A stretch of DNA of 64,000 nt from Massospora cicadina. Its lineage: Eukaryota; Entomophthoromycota; Entomophthoromycetes; Entomophthorales; Entomophthoraceae. Shown here in pieces: positions 47,242 to 57,729 of this stretch (the stretch's first letter is position 1; each line of letters opens with the position of its first letter). The stretch is taken from the NCBI GenBank assembly GCA_022478985.1, contig JAKSZP010000003.1, positions 1-64,000 on the forward strand. Direction: 5' to 3'. The notes beneath the pieces were generated by a model. That model ran no database searches, was not told where the DNA came from, and saw nothing but the letters and a program-made list of their open reading frames with translations. The translations under genes were made by a program, and so were the position numbers.

Positions 47242-48440
47242 TTAGCCAATTTACCCAGCGTTGCATAGGTTGATATTTATTATACCCATAACCCATCCCT
47301 GTTAAGGTATGTGAAGCTCAATGATCAAATTTTATCCAGATCTTTAAAACTGAACAATTCCAATTATTTATTTTTAGCTTTTATACTAAGAATATTAATA
47401 AAGCAGAGTTACCCAGCATTGCTCAGGTTTATGGGCTCCACTGACAGCCTAAAGGCTATGCCAGTACTATGCTTGATCCACTTGGGCTAACAATGTTGAA
47501 AATTCAACTGCAATGACTGATTCTAATCAAGATCAAGGTTTGGTGTCTCAGTCTAATAATATTCTAAAAAATCCATCAGATATATCTGATTCTATTTTAG
47601 ACTGATGATCAACCCTTCAGAGTTATCAGTCTCATCATCCTGAAGCGCTAAGCCTTCCAATAAGATTAAGCATTCCAAAAGGGTTGATCCCATGAGGCAA
47701 AGGTTGATTTCATAAAACAAAAATTGTATCATACCAGATAATCAGCCATATCAGTCCTCTAACAGAAAAGAGCTTACCTCATTTGAAGCATAAAGATCCT
47801 TAAAAAGATTGACTAAATCTTTTCCTATAAATAATTCTAAATTCTAACTAATAAAGCACCACATATTTTGTCTCACATAGCTTCCTTTTAGTTAACTAAG
47901 GTCAAATATCATTGTTTCTATTGGAATCCATTATTGCAACATAACTAATAAGTTCAATGCCTTATTTTATCTCTTGCTAGAGCCACAAAACTAATAATTT
48001 TGTAGCCTTTGTAGCACCTGACTATCAAAATTTTTCACAAAATTTCAATAAACAGCTTTGCTGTTGCCCTTGTGGCAGGTGAGCTGGTTATCCTAAATTT
48101 ACTTAATAAACCACTTAAAATTATGACTGATTTTTGTTTAGTTTTGGGTGAGCAGTTTGGTGAATTATTCAATAAATATTCACCAATTCTTACCCACTCA
48201 CCCAAATAGATTGACTTATCAAACTTAATTAGTATCAGTTGAGCAATTTGGTGAATTATGAGATAATATTTACCAATTCTCACCCACTCAACCAAATAGA
48301 TTGAACCCATCAGACTCAACAATTTCAGATTCGATAAGATTCGCTAATTCTTACCCACTCACCCAAATAGATTGAACCTAGCAGACTCAAAGGTTTCAGA
48401 TATCAGTCAGTACATCAGTGAATATGTTTTATTAAGTAGA
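47242..48440 (-). mobile_element. Helitron-like unit U1
   Basis: 3' end at 47242-47245 (minus CTAA, then host T), preceded by a diverged hairpin CCTATGCAACGCTGGG. The 5' end TCTACTTAAT at 48440 abuts the 3' CTAG of U2. It carries a conserved module with AGCCTAAAGGCT (about 47440) and minisatellite units (48110-48420). A second hairpin-like end (ACCCAGCATTGCTCAGG, about 47410) suggests a nested, decayed copy. Confidence 0.6.
48035..48430. repeat. Minisatellite block 1 in the Helitron cluster
   Basis: Units alternate between a longer form (about 88 bp, with GAGCAATTTGGTGAATTAT and CTCACCCACTCACCCAAATA) and a shorter form (about 72 bp, with TTTCAGATTCGAT and the same CTCACCCACTCA core). The block ends in gtcagtcag-type tetranucleotide repeats next to the unit's 5' end. 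Confidence 0.8.
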
Positions 48441-49129
48441 CTAGCCAATTTACCCGTGCTTCACTATGGTGTCTATAAAACTAAAGATTTTCAATTTATT
48501 AATTTATATTTTATTAAAATAACTATCAACTTTATACTAAAAACTTTAGATAGAACTATCAAACCAGCTAGATAGATGGAGGTCAGCAAGTTGAGTATAT
48601 ATCTATAAATATAACTATAGATAACCTATCTAGTGAGTGTTATTCCTAAATCCAAAATAACTAAATCACATCAAAGCACTTCCCTTTTCATTGAAATTAT
48701 AATTCTGCAATTTAAGCAGGGGCAATATCACTAAAATAATCAGTGCTTTGATACCTTTAAATTTTAGTATGATACTTAGGTAAATATCAAAAGTTGAGTA
48801 GAATGTATTAAAATTTGTGATACTTATATATGTATCAATTTTAGTAAAAGCTTTTAATAAATCAAACTGCAACAATAAATTATGGTAAGCTTATCTGTGG
48901 AGCTTAGATTGTGGAGATGATTTGATTGGATAGAATTTTGTAGATAAGGTTTATATAACTAATTTTATTAAAAAAGCTTTAATAAATCAAACTACAACAA
49001 TACCTTATGGCAAGCTTATCAGTGAAGCTTGAATTATGATTTTATTGGGTAAAATTCATAGGTAAGTATTATATACCTAATTGGGTAAAATTTGTGGTTA
49101 AGTTCTATATAACAAAAATAGTTTTGGTG

Positions 49130-49472
49130 AGCAATTTGGTGAAAAATTAGATAATATTCACTAATTCTCATCCACTTGCACAAATAGATTGAACTTATCA
49201 TACTTGATTAGATTAGTTTCAGGAGAGCATTTTGTGAATTAATTGATATTGTGGTTAAGTTCTATAACAAATTTAGTTTCAGATGAGCAATTTGGTGAAT
49301 TATTAGATAATATTCGCTAATTCTCATCCACTCACCCAAATAGATTGAACCTATCAGATTCGATTAGCTTCAGATTCGATCTTATTTGCCAATTCTCACT
49401 CACTCACCCAAATAGATTAAACTTATTAGACTCGATTAACTTCAGGTGAGCAATTTGGTAATTATTGGATAA
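49130..49472. repeat. Minisatellite block 2
   Basis: Same 88/72-bp alternating units as at 48035 and 53600 (GAGCAATTTGGTGAATTATT; CTCATCCACTCACCCAAATA). It runs directly into the 3' end of the nested Helitron-like copy. The last 60 bases before and at the boundary (49441-49500) are identical to 52441-52500. Confidence 0.8.
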
Positions 49473-50300
49473 CTAGCGGAGTTACCCGTGCTTCGCTACG
49501 GTTTCTATAGAATTTCAGGTGATTCGAATTGATTAATTTAGATTTTATATATAGTTAAGCAATAACTACTCAGCCAAATCTAATTGCTCAATCGAAGCAA
49601 CCAAAACCACCAACCACTCAGCTAAAACTAACTGAACTTATCAAATCAACCAATTACTAATCACCCCCAAAGCTAAATTGTATTATGTCGATTCGACCAA
49701 AAACCAACCCGCTCGGCCAAGGAAAATAAATATATCAAATCAATCAAATTCTAAATTATTTTAGTTTTTATATTAGTAGATAGCTATCAATAAGTTCAGA
49801 AACCATTAAACCTATTAAAAATTCAAACCTCCATCCACTTAGCTAAAATCAATAAAGCCTGCCAAATTAACTAAACCATCAATCACTTACCTGAAACTAT
49901 TGAGCCTATCGAATCAACCAAAAAATAAACCACTACTCAGCAAAAACCAATTACGGAACTTACAACAGCCACAAACTACCAACCCCTTATTAAAAACCTA
50001 TGAAAAAATCGAATTAAATGAACATGAAAATACCCAGCCAAATTGCTATATAATTATATTAGAAATATATGTTCTAGATCTTAAATAGAACTGATATTTA
50101 AATTTATATGAATATTTTAAATAATTACATATTAGCATTCCCTTCCCAAACTTTATAGAATACTTGTGCCAAGTTTGGTGATTTTTGGTTATTTTCTCGA
50201 TATAATGCATCTGGTATAAATAAATAAACAGAATGATAGTTCTGTAAAGAAAAGTTTGGCTAATTCTTGTTGATGCCCAGTTTAGCACATATTTGTTTTT

Positions 50301-50315
50301 TAGTACTAGATGGTT
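50301..50315 (-). mobile_element. 5'-truncated short retroposon, copy e
   Basis: Minus strand aaccatctagtacta plus A tail, flanked by acatatttgttttt (50287-50300 and 50316-50329), an exact 14-bp duplication whose T-run overlaps the tail. Sequence and polarity match the 3' third of copy d (ACCATCTAGTACTAAAAAAA). 5' truncation is typical of LINE-type target-primed reverse transcription. Confidence 0.65.
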
Positions 50316-50484
50316 ACATATTTGTTTTTGGGCTTTAAGTTTACCTGATGATCCTAATCAATTCTTTTTTATATTTGTAGATGGTTATCGATAATATTGA
50401 AAAATCAATTTATATTGAATCAATATAAAATTACCAACCATTCAGCCATACCCAATTAAACCTATCGAATTAACTAAACCACTT

Positions 50485-50661
50485 GACGCACCAATGCCCC
50501 GAACCGAGATAGCGAATAGCAAAGGCGGTCCATGGAGTTCCTGGCCTATCATGCGCCGCGCGTGGAGGTCTTCCGGATTTTATCCTCCTTTCCCATACAT
50601 TCGATTTCCCTTAATCGGTGCGGTATCCTCCCCAGGTCAGCCCACCTCGAATAAAATACTT
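50485..50661 (+). mobile_element. 177-bp GC-rich insert with 15-bp TSD (unidentified retroposon)
   Basis: It is flanked by ttaactaaaccactt (50470-50484 and 50662-50676), an exact 15-bp duplication, inside the Helitron-like copy. It is clearly more GC-rich than anything near it (ATGCGCCGCGCGTGGAGG). It ends CGAATAAAATACTT, so the plus strand is probably the transcript sense. Its 3' half has CGATTTCCCTTAATCG, able to form a hairpin. It looks like a reverse-transcribed structured RNA, but I do not recognise which. A weak resemblance of its minus strand to the U1 snRNA 5' region was considered and not accepted. The 62-codon frame across it is not taken as a gene. Confidence 0.8.
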
Positions 50662-51490
50662 TTAACTAAACCACTTAGCTAAAGAAATTAGATTAAAAAT
50701 CAACTAATCACCAACCGCTTCGTAACCAAAGCTAAATGTATCGAAACAACCAAAATCACCAACCACTTACCAAAACCAATTAAATTATCGAATCAACCAA
50801 TCACTAACTTCTTTATTAAAACCGTTAAGCTTACTCAACCCAAAACCACCAACCGCTTGACAAAACCATTTAAACTATCGAATCAACCGAATATCAAACT
50901 TCTCAGCCGTAACAATATACCGATTTCCATTAAAAACATATAAAATTTTAACTTATTACATATAAAACTTTTTTTACTATGAAAATTAAAAATCGGGCTT
51001 CGATGTGCACACGGACTCCCTCCCGTCCACCTATAGCCAAATTTTCAGAGCTCTACATGCTCTAATTTTGGCTGGGCATCGCGCACACACAAACACACAC
51101 ATTTGCTTTTATATATATAGATAAGTGTCTGAAATAGAGCTTGTAAGATTTATTACAGACAGACAGAATTGATAGTGAGTTTAAGGAAATTGTATAAAAA
51201 ATGACCACTAACCACTTAACAAAACCATTTAAAATATCAAATCAGCTGAATATCAAACTGCTCAGCTGTAACAATATAGCGAATACCATCGAAGTATATA
51301 TATGATTTTCACTTGTTACATATAAAACTTTTTTTTACTATTAAAATAATATTTTTTAAAATTCATAAACCTTCTCAGGCATGCACACAACAACTCACCA
51401 AAGTTTCATCACAATTGGATGAATGGTATAGGAATGCATTCGGGACATACATACACACAGACAGACATTCATTTTTATATATATATATAT

Positions 51491-51660
51491 TCGCCAAATC
51501 TCACCAACTCACCCAAATAAATTGAACCCATCAGGCTCAATGATTTCAGATTCGATAAGATTTGCCGATTCTCACCCACTCACCCAAATAGATTGAACCT
51601 ATCAGACTCGAAGGTTTTAGATGTCAGTCAGTCAGTCAGTGAGTGAGTGAATGTGTTTTA
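51491..51660. repeat. Minisatellite block 3
   Basis: Two to three units (CTCACCCACTCACCCAAATA core) and then (gtca)n, directly between a TATATATA-type Helitron 5' region and the CTAG|TC junction at 51666/51667. Confidence 0.8.
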
Positions 51661-52007
51661 AGTAGACTAGCCGATTTACCCGTGCTTCACTACGGTGTCT
51701 ATAAAATTTCATTTTCAATTTATTAATATAGATTTAATATCACAGATAAACAAAACCACTCAGCCAAATCTAATTGCTCAATCGAATCAACCAAAAACCA
51801 CCAACCACTTTGGTAAACCTAACTGAAATTATCAAAACAACCAATAACTAATCACCCCTCAAAGCTAAACTATGTCCTATCAATTCGAACAAAAGCCATC
51901 AACCACTCGGCCAAACAAAAAAAACCTATCGAATCAATCAAATAACACCAAACTGCTACCCGAAACTTCTCTTATACTTAAAATCATTGAGTATGTGACA
52001 TATCTTC

Positions 52008-52056
52008 TTTTTTTAGTACTAGATGGTCCCAACCCAAGGGGGGAATTCATCGATGT
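52008..52056 (-). mobile_element. Short (49 bp) retroposon, copy d, with 16-18 bp TSD
   Basis: It is flanked by agtatgtgacatatcttc on both sides (about 51990-52007 and 52057-52074). The paralogous Helitron-like copy at about 53311 has the empty site once. The minus strand reads TACATCGATGAATTCC lead, stem TGGGT/ATCTA with loop TGGGACC (kept by G-T pairs), then GTACTAAAAAAA. Confidence 0.9.
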
Positions 52057-52339
52057 AGTATGTGACATATCTTCCAAACTACTAAATCAACTTCTAATTA
52101 ACTTGCCAAAAGTATGTTATTAATTAGGTGAACCAAATTAGGCAGGTTTTTAAATATATAAACCTAACATCCAAATACCCGTGCTTCGCTAAGGTATTTA
52201 GTTTATCAGATGATAAGCTCACATTGTAGCCTATAGGCTGTGCCAGCACTACTCTTGAGCCACTCGGATTAACAGCTCCGCTGTTACACTCGTGGCTGGT
52301 GAGCTGATTATCCTACCTACCTAAACTCTAATACTGATT

Positions 52340-52472
52340 TTTGTTGAGTTTCAGGTGAGTAATTTGGTGAAACATTAGATAATATTCGCCAATTCTCACC
52401 CACTCACCTCAATAGATTAAACTTATTAGACTCGATTAACTTCAGGTGAGCAATTTGGTAATTATTGGATAA
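52340..52472. repeat. Minisatellite block 4
   Basis: Same units as the other blocks, next to the Helitron 3' end at 52473. The 60 bases 52441-52500 are identical to 49441-49500. Confidence 0.8.
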
Positions 52473-52809
52473 CTAGCGGAGTTACCCGTGCTTCGCTACG
52501 GTTTCTATAAATTTCAGGTGATTCGAATTGATTAATTTAGATTTTATATATAGTTAAGCAATAACTACTCAGCCAAATCTAATTGCTCAATCGAATCAAC
52601 CAAAATTTATCAACCACTCAGGTAAACCTGACTGAACTTATCAAAACAACCAATAACTAATCACCCCTCAAAGCTAAACTATGTCCTATCAATTCGACCA
52701 AAAGCCATTAACCACTCGGCCAAACAAAAAACCTATCGAATCAATCAAATAACACCAAACTGCTACCCGAAACATCTCTTTATACTTAAAATCATTGAGT
52801 ATGTGACAT

Positions 52810-52913
52810 TAGAGGCTAAATCGGGGTTTTTAGCATATTTTGCTCCTTTTTTATCCTGCTTTTTATTTTTGTGTCGGCAAGAAGGGTCCCCTGGTCCCCT
52901 TGCCTTGAATAAA
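52810..52913 (+). mobile_element. 104-bp insert with 14-bp TSD (unidentified retroposon)
   Basis: It is flanked by tgagtatgtgacat (52796-52809 and 52914-52927), exact. The empty site lies near 53308. Near its plus-strand 3' end GGCAAG-AA-GGG pairs with CCC-CTTGCC, a stem of about nine pairs around a short loop, followed by TTGAATAAA. It landed within a few bases of the site hit by copy d in a sister Helitron-like copy. The parent RNA is not recognised. Confidence 0.85.
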
Positions 52914-53599
52914 TGAGTATGTGACATATCTTCCAAACTACTAAATAAACTTCTACTTAACTTGCCCAAAGTATTTTATTAATTACTAGCCGATTTACCC
53001 GTGCTTCGCTACGGTGTTTATTGAAGTTTAGATATTCAAATTTATTAATTTAGATTTTATATTATAGACAAACAAAACTACTCAGCCAAATCTAATTGCT
53101 CAATCGAATCAACCAAACTTTACCAACCACTCAGGTAAACCTAACTGAACTTATAAAACAACCAATAACTAATCTCCCCTCAAAGCTAAACTATGTCCTA
53201 TCAATTCGAACAAAAGCCATCAACCACTCGGCCAAACAAAAAACCTATCGAATCAATCAAATAACACCAAACTGCTACCCGAAACTTCTCTTTATACTTA
53301 AAATCATTGAGTATGTGACATATTTTCCAAACTACTAAATCAACTTCTACTTAACTTGCCATAAGTATTTTATTAATTAGGTGAACCAAATTAGGCAGGT
53401 TTTTAAAATATATATAAACTAACATCCAGATACCCATGCTTCGCTACAGTATTTAAAGTTTATCAGATGATAAGCTCACACTGACAGCCTATAGGCTGTG
53501 CCAGCACAACTCTCAAGCCACTCGGACTAACAGCTTCGCTATTGCCCTCGTGACTGGTGAGCTGATTATCCTAACTACTTAATCTACTTAACTCTAATA

Positions 53600-54140
53600 C
53601 TGATTTTTGTTGAGTTTCAGGTGAGCAATTTGGTGAATTATTAGATAATATTCGCCAATTCTCACCCACTCACCTCAATAGATTAAACCTATCATACTCG
53701 ATAGTTTCAGATTCGATCTTATTTGCCATTTCTCACCCACTCACTCAAATAGATTAAACTTATCAGACTCGATTAGCTTCAGGTGAGCAATTTGGTGAAT
53801 TATTCAATGATATTTGTCAATCTTCACCAACTCACCCAAATAAATTGAACCTATCATACTCGATAGTTTCAGATTCGATCTTATTTGCCATTTCTCACCC
53901 GCTCACCCAAATAGATTGACTTATCAAACTTAATTAGTATCAGTTGAGCAATTTGGTGAATTATGAGATAATATTTACCAATTCTCACCCACTCAACCAA
54001 ATAGATTGAACCCATCAGACTCAATAATTTCAGATTCGATAAGATTCGCCAATTCTCACCCACTCACCCAAATAGATTGACCCTATCAGACTCGAAGGTT
54101 TCAGATGTCAGTCAGTCAGTTAGTGAATGAAAATTTTTTA
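53600..54140. repeat. Minisatellite block 5
   Basis: The longest block, with about three 88+72-bp double units (GAGCAATTTGGTGAATTATT ... TTTCAGATTCGATCTTATTT), ending in gtcagtcagtcagt and the unit's 5' end. The alternation of long and short forms makes a higher-order period of about 160 bp. Confidence 0.85.
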
Positions 54141-54146
54141 AGTAGA

Positions 54147-57100
54147 TGATGCACCCTTGAACATAAGGTGAAATACAAATGGGTGAGACTTAACCCTTTT
54201 TGGAAGTGAGTCTAACGTCATATTGTATTGAGGGCTGTGGGAGCACAGCTAACGCATCATTGACAAGTATAGTTTGCAAGGTTGAGGTAGAGCCTCATAA
54301 TCTTCATTACAACAATTCAGTGAGGTTTACTCAAATTTTGCCAAAGCGTCATATTCTATAATGAACAAGACAATGGCTACAAGATTTTCATTATGCGCCT
54401 TAATGGAAATAGCCTGGGTGTCAGCTTGGCTTAGATTGATGGGTAATTTAATACTCTCCTGTAGCAATGGAGGCATAATTAATATATATTCTGAGTTACT
54501 TTTCGCAATTATGACGCTAAAGCATCCTTAACTAATCAAACTGGGAAATGGCATTTTTTTGTCTTCTGGGCAAAAAAAGAGATTATCAAATTATCAGCGT
54601 AAGTAGGTATTTTCTATTCTGCTAAGACTTTTAATATATTGCCTTCCTTATTTAAATCACATAGTGAATATTTGGACTATTCATAAAGTAGCTAAGCCTA
54701 TTTTAGCTTAATTCATTCATTGTAGGCCGTATTGGGCTTGTTAAATGAGATGACAAGGATAGAAATGTAAATTATTATTTGAATACGGTGCCCTCTCTAT
54801 TAAGCAAGGGTCAAAGCCAATAAAATTCTTATAAGGCTCGCAGGCATGGCAGATAGCACTGATCATCAAGATTACGTAGACCCTTGTCTCCATACAACAC
54901 CTGAGCCTCATAGTATAAGCAGTTGCCAAAGGCTATACTTTTTCTTAATAATTGATAAGATGGGGAAGTTGGTTTTATGTATTACTATATGTTCTGCCCC
55001 TCTGTACTCATTGACAATATTGTTTTATTTAAAACAAGCCAGTCCAGCCTTAAAGATTTTAGCAGTAATAATGCTTGGCTACTTGTGTCCAACAAACTTA
55101 TTACTGTAGCCATCTTACCTGGTCAATTGCGCTCTTCATAGTAATTTTGAACAGTTGTTTAAAGGTATAAGTGTTTCATTCTTAAAGAATTTGGCCAGGT
55201 TTAGAGGGTTAACTTGATGATAGTTATAAAGCTCAGGTGTCTAATTATGGCATAATGAATTTGTCAAGAAATTTTTATAGGTAGTGCAAAGCTAAAATTA
55301 ACTAAAGCAGATGGCATCAAGTAGCGCATATAGAAGCCATTAAAAGCGCTAGTAGCGTGGGTTGGGGTTTCTGGATTATTGGATGTTGATACATCCTGAA
55401 GTGGGCTTTAATGCAAAAATTTAGCTAAATTAGGTGCCAATGCCAACTCAGCACCTCTGATTTAAAATATTGGCAAAATGTAAAAGAAATAGGCAAAAAA
55501 ATTTGCAGAAGAACGCTCCCACCATATCTTTGTTTAAATTGTAATATTCAGACTTGAATTACTGCCAAATTTGATACACCAGATTAGTTAATAAGCGGTA
55601 CTCTGCCACAAACCACTGTTCAGCATGCTAAAATTGCTGGTTTTTAATTAGAGGAAAAAGATATATTTTTTACTGTTCTTGATATTTGACTATTATATTC
55701 AATGAATTTTCTTCCCTTTTAGAGAAGAGATAGAGTATACTGTTCCATTTATAAGGGTAACAAGGCTGTTAATGCATCGGGAATTGTCTTCAATAATTGT
55801 TGATATCTTGTTAGCTTTCATCATATATCTGTCAAACATTTTATTGATAAGGTTTCTAGGCCTCAGTGTCTGACACTTCACCATATAAGCTAACATGGCA
55901 CTTAGTTGAAAGGTGGGTAGACATGGCCACAAAAAGTGACCACTTTAGTGAGCAGCAAATGTTAAAACTGGCACTTGGGCGTCAAATCTTGGCTTCACTG
56001 GCCATCTCACACAAATATGAGCTTTTCTTTGAGATTACAGAAACCTGAGAAACTGGGAAATATCCTATAGTGGTCATAAAAAGGTTTCTATAAATAAAAA
56101 ATAGCACAACATAGTATCTTGTATTGACAGTGGTGAAAAGTCTTGCATGTGGATATTCTAATTATGCTAGGTTTTTAAAGACAGCTAATAAAATATAAGG
56201 ACCCTTTTTAATGTCATTTACTTCATTATAAACCTACTAAAACCCCTGGTTTGTATTGGTACTAAATACTTGTAACAAAATTGCATCTAGGAATATTGAG
56301 TATTTGCATAAGTGTTCTGGAATGACAGGAAACTAAGGCCAAAGTGGTGACACTATGAATGGCTGGGGATAATAATAAACAAAATAATGACAATCATATG
56401 CTGACAGGGGGCAAGAGTGAGAATATTAATCTATGTGATTTGAGTTTACATGGCCGCTGAGCTGAAGTAAATTAATAACAATTTACGTTTTCAAATTTTT
56501 TCTTAATATGGTGAAAAGGAATCAATCAAATCTTTGATACTAACTTTAATTGGAAATGGTTCTTGATAAAGGTTTATTTATGTTTTAGTTGACAATGAGG
56601 CCCAAAAACTTTTATTTAAGTTATACAACATAACATTGTTGACATAGTGATATAATCAAATAAAGTATCAATTGAAGTTAAAGTTAAAATATAGTTTAAA
56701 GCAATAAACAATCAATTTCCTTATTGTTGTTCAGACTAAATGACAACAACATTAATATGAAGATAATGCATTAATGGTTCTTTAAAAGCTTTTAAATGAG
56801 GAATAAATAAAGCTATAGTATCAGTCCCAAAGCATTTGTAAATCATGTAACTAAAGGGACTAATCATTTTAGTGATTTTCCCTTTTTTCAGGATATTGGT
56901 ATTAATCCTTATAACGTGACTTCTTCACCTATGAGCTCTTGCTCCTAATCAATAAAGAAAAATCAAAATTTATTGTTTAAGTGAAGCAATCTTAATTATA
57001 GTGTATACTTTTCAATGAAGTTTATGTTTACATAGAATTTGTGAAAAACATTGCCGTCATCAAAATTAGTCTATAATGAAGGACAGCTATAAAATCTTAG

Positions 57101-57589
57101 GATTAAGTTCATGGTTGGCGAATTGTGGCCAGCACATTGCAAAGCTTGATACATGTAGGATGGCTTAGAAAACATTTACTAGAGACTAAGGCACTTGTCT
57201 ATGATTTTTAGGAGATTTATGAAAATACTGGAATCCAATAGCTAATTCCATTGCATAAAAAACCTGAATACTGGGTGAATTTAACAAATTTAATTTCTTT
57301 ATCAAATAAAGGGTAGCTATCAAGCTTTTCTTTACCATAACAATCACATTTGTTATAAAGATTCAATTTGAATAGTAAATTTGATAATCAACAGGAGAGA
57401 TGGGCAACAATCATAAAACAAAATAAACTGAGCGAAAGTCATATCAGGTAATGGGCAGAACTGTGCACTGAAGGGTAAGAAACGTCCTAGGGTGTCCGTT
57501 AACCAGTGCCACTAAAAACCACAAACCCAGACACCATCCAAATTTTTGTGGAATTACAATCAAAAAATGCATATCTATAGATTCAGCAT
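54147..57589. other. AT-rich stretch without recognisable gene
   Basis: Short open frames (54846-55109 +, 55699-55932 -, 55866-56048 +) have no motif I can recognise, and the stretch lacks repeats of the families described here. It may hold older, fully decayed elements. Confidence 0.5.
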
Positions 57590-57660
57590 ACTCAACCCCT
57601 CTCACTGGTAGAGCATGGGCTCTGACTTTACCTAGGGGTCAATTCTCCAACCTGGTGGGA
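57590..57660 (+). repeat. Decayed tRNA-like sequence
   Basis: CTCACTGGTAGAGCATGGGC fits a D arm. CTCTGAC could be an anticodon loop (anticodon CTG, Gln type) whose stem now needs G-T pairs. GGGTCAATTCTCC fits a worn T arm. It lies about 80 bp upstream of the LINE coding remains, so it could be an independent SINE, a relic tRNA or part of the LINE's 5' region. Confidence 0.4.
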
Positions 57661-57729
57661 GAAAGTAAGCAAGGCACAGGCCACCCTATTCCTCTATGTG
57701 GTGTATGTAACCATCCATACAATCCACTG

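Larger units (their letters stand above)
49473..51121 (-). mobile_element. Complete Helitron-like element, 1649 bp
   Basis: On the minus strand it starts TCTATATATATAAAAGCAAA at 51121, preceded by host A. It ends with hairpin CCGTAGCGAAGCACGG, 10 nt and CTAG at 49473, followed by host T. These are full Helitron termini with the expected A^T insertion. The interior is a run of diverged motifs around AACCACTCAGCCAAA and AATCGAATCAACC, without open coding sequence. Two foreign insertions lie within it (50301, 50485). Confidence 0.8.
48441..51666 (-). mobile_element. Helitron-like unit U2 (with nested copy)
   Basis: The 3' end CTAG at 48441-48444 follows a slightly decayed hairpin. The 5' end TCTACTTAAAACACATTCAC at 51666 abuts the CTAG of U3. 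It contains minisatellites (49130-49470 and 51491-51650) and another complete Helitron-like copy (49473-51121). A second TATATATA-type 5' region lies at 51190-51490 that aligns with 50840-51110. Confidence 0.65.
47242..54146 (-). mobile_element. Helitron-like head-to-tail cluster (non-autonomous)
   Basis: On the minus strand several units end with a small hairpin (CCGT-GC-GAA-GC-ACGG type, CCGTGCTTCGCTACGG on the plus strand), about 10 nt, then CTAG. That is the Helitron 3' signature: hairpin, 10-12 nt, CTRR. 5' ends begin TC: TCTACTTAAAA or TCTATATATATA. The outer right end is flanked by host A (minus), and the outer left end is CTAA followed by host T, as in A^T insertion. At 48440/48441 and 51666/51667 a CTAG is directly followed by TC of the next unit. 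No Rep or helicase coding sequence is visible, so mobility depends on an element elsewhere. Confidence 0.8.
51667..54146 (-). mobile_element. Helitron-like unit(s) U3
   Basis: The 3' end CTAG lies at 51667-51670. Further 3' hairpin-CTAG ends lie inside at 52473 and 52986, each with host A to the left, so it holds at least two nested or serial copies. The outer 5' end TCTACTTAAAAAATT at 54146 is preceded by host A. The piece 52986-54146 (1161 bp) has both proper ends and could be one complete element. The modules carry a perfect palindrome CAGCCTATAGGCTG (53485-53498) and AACAGC-TCC-GCTGTT (about 52278). Confidence 0.65.

Noticed and set aside
50485..50661. U1 snRNA-like reading of the GC-rich insert (minus strand, ACCTGG..GGGAG.ATACC resemblance)
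   Set aside because: The similarity is short and gapped, and no Sm site or U1 stem-loop pattern follows, so no RNA family is assigned.
50494..50682. 62-codon ORF across the GC-rich insert
   Set aside because: It spans the insert and its right duplication; the insert is better explained as a reverse-transcribed structured RNA.
48035..54140. CRISPR-like array in the repeat blocks
   Set aside because: Units are diverged minisatellites of 72-88 bp without unique spacers, in a eukaryotic transposon setting.
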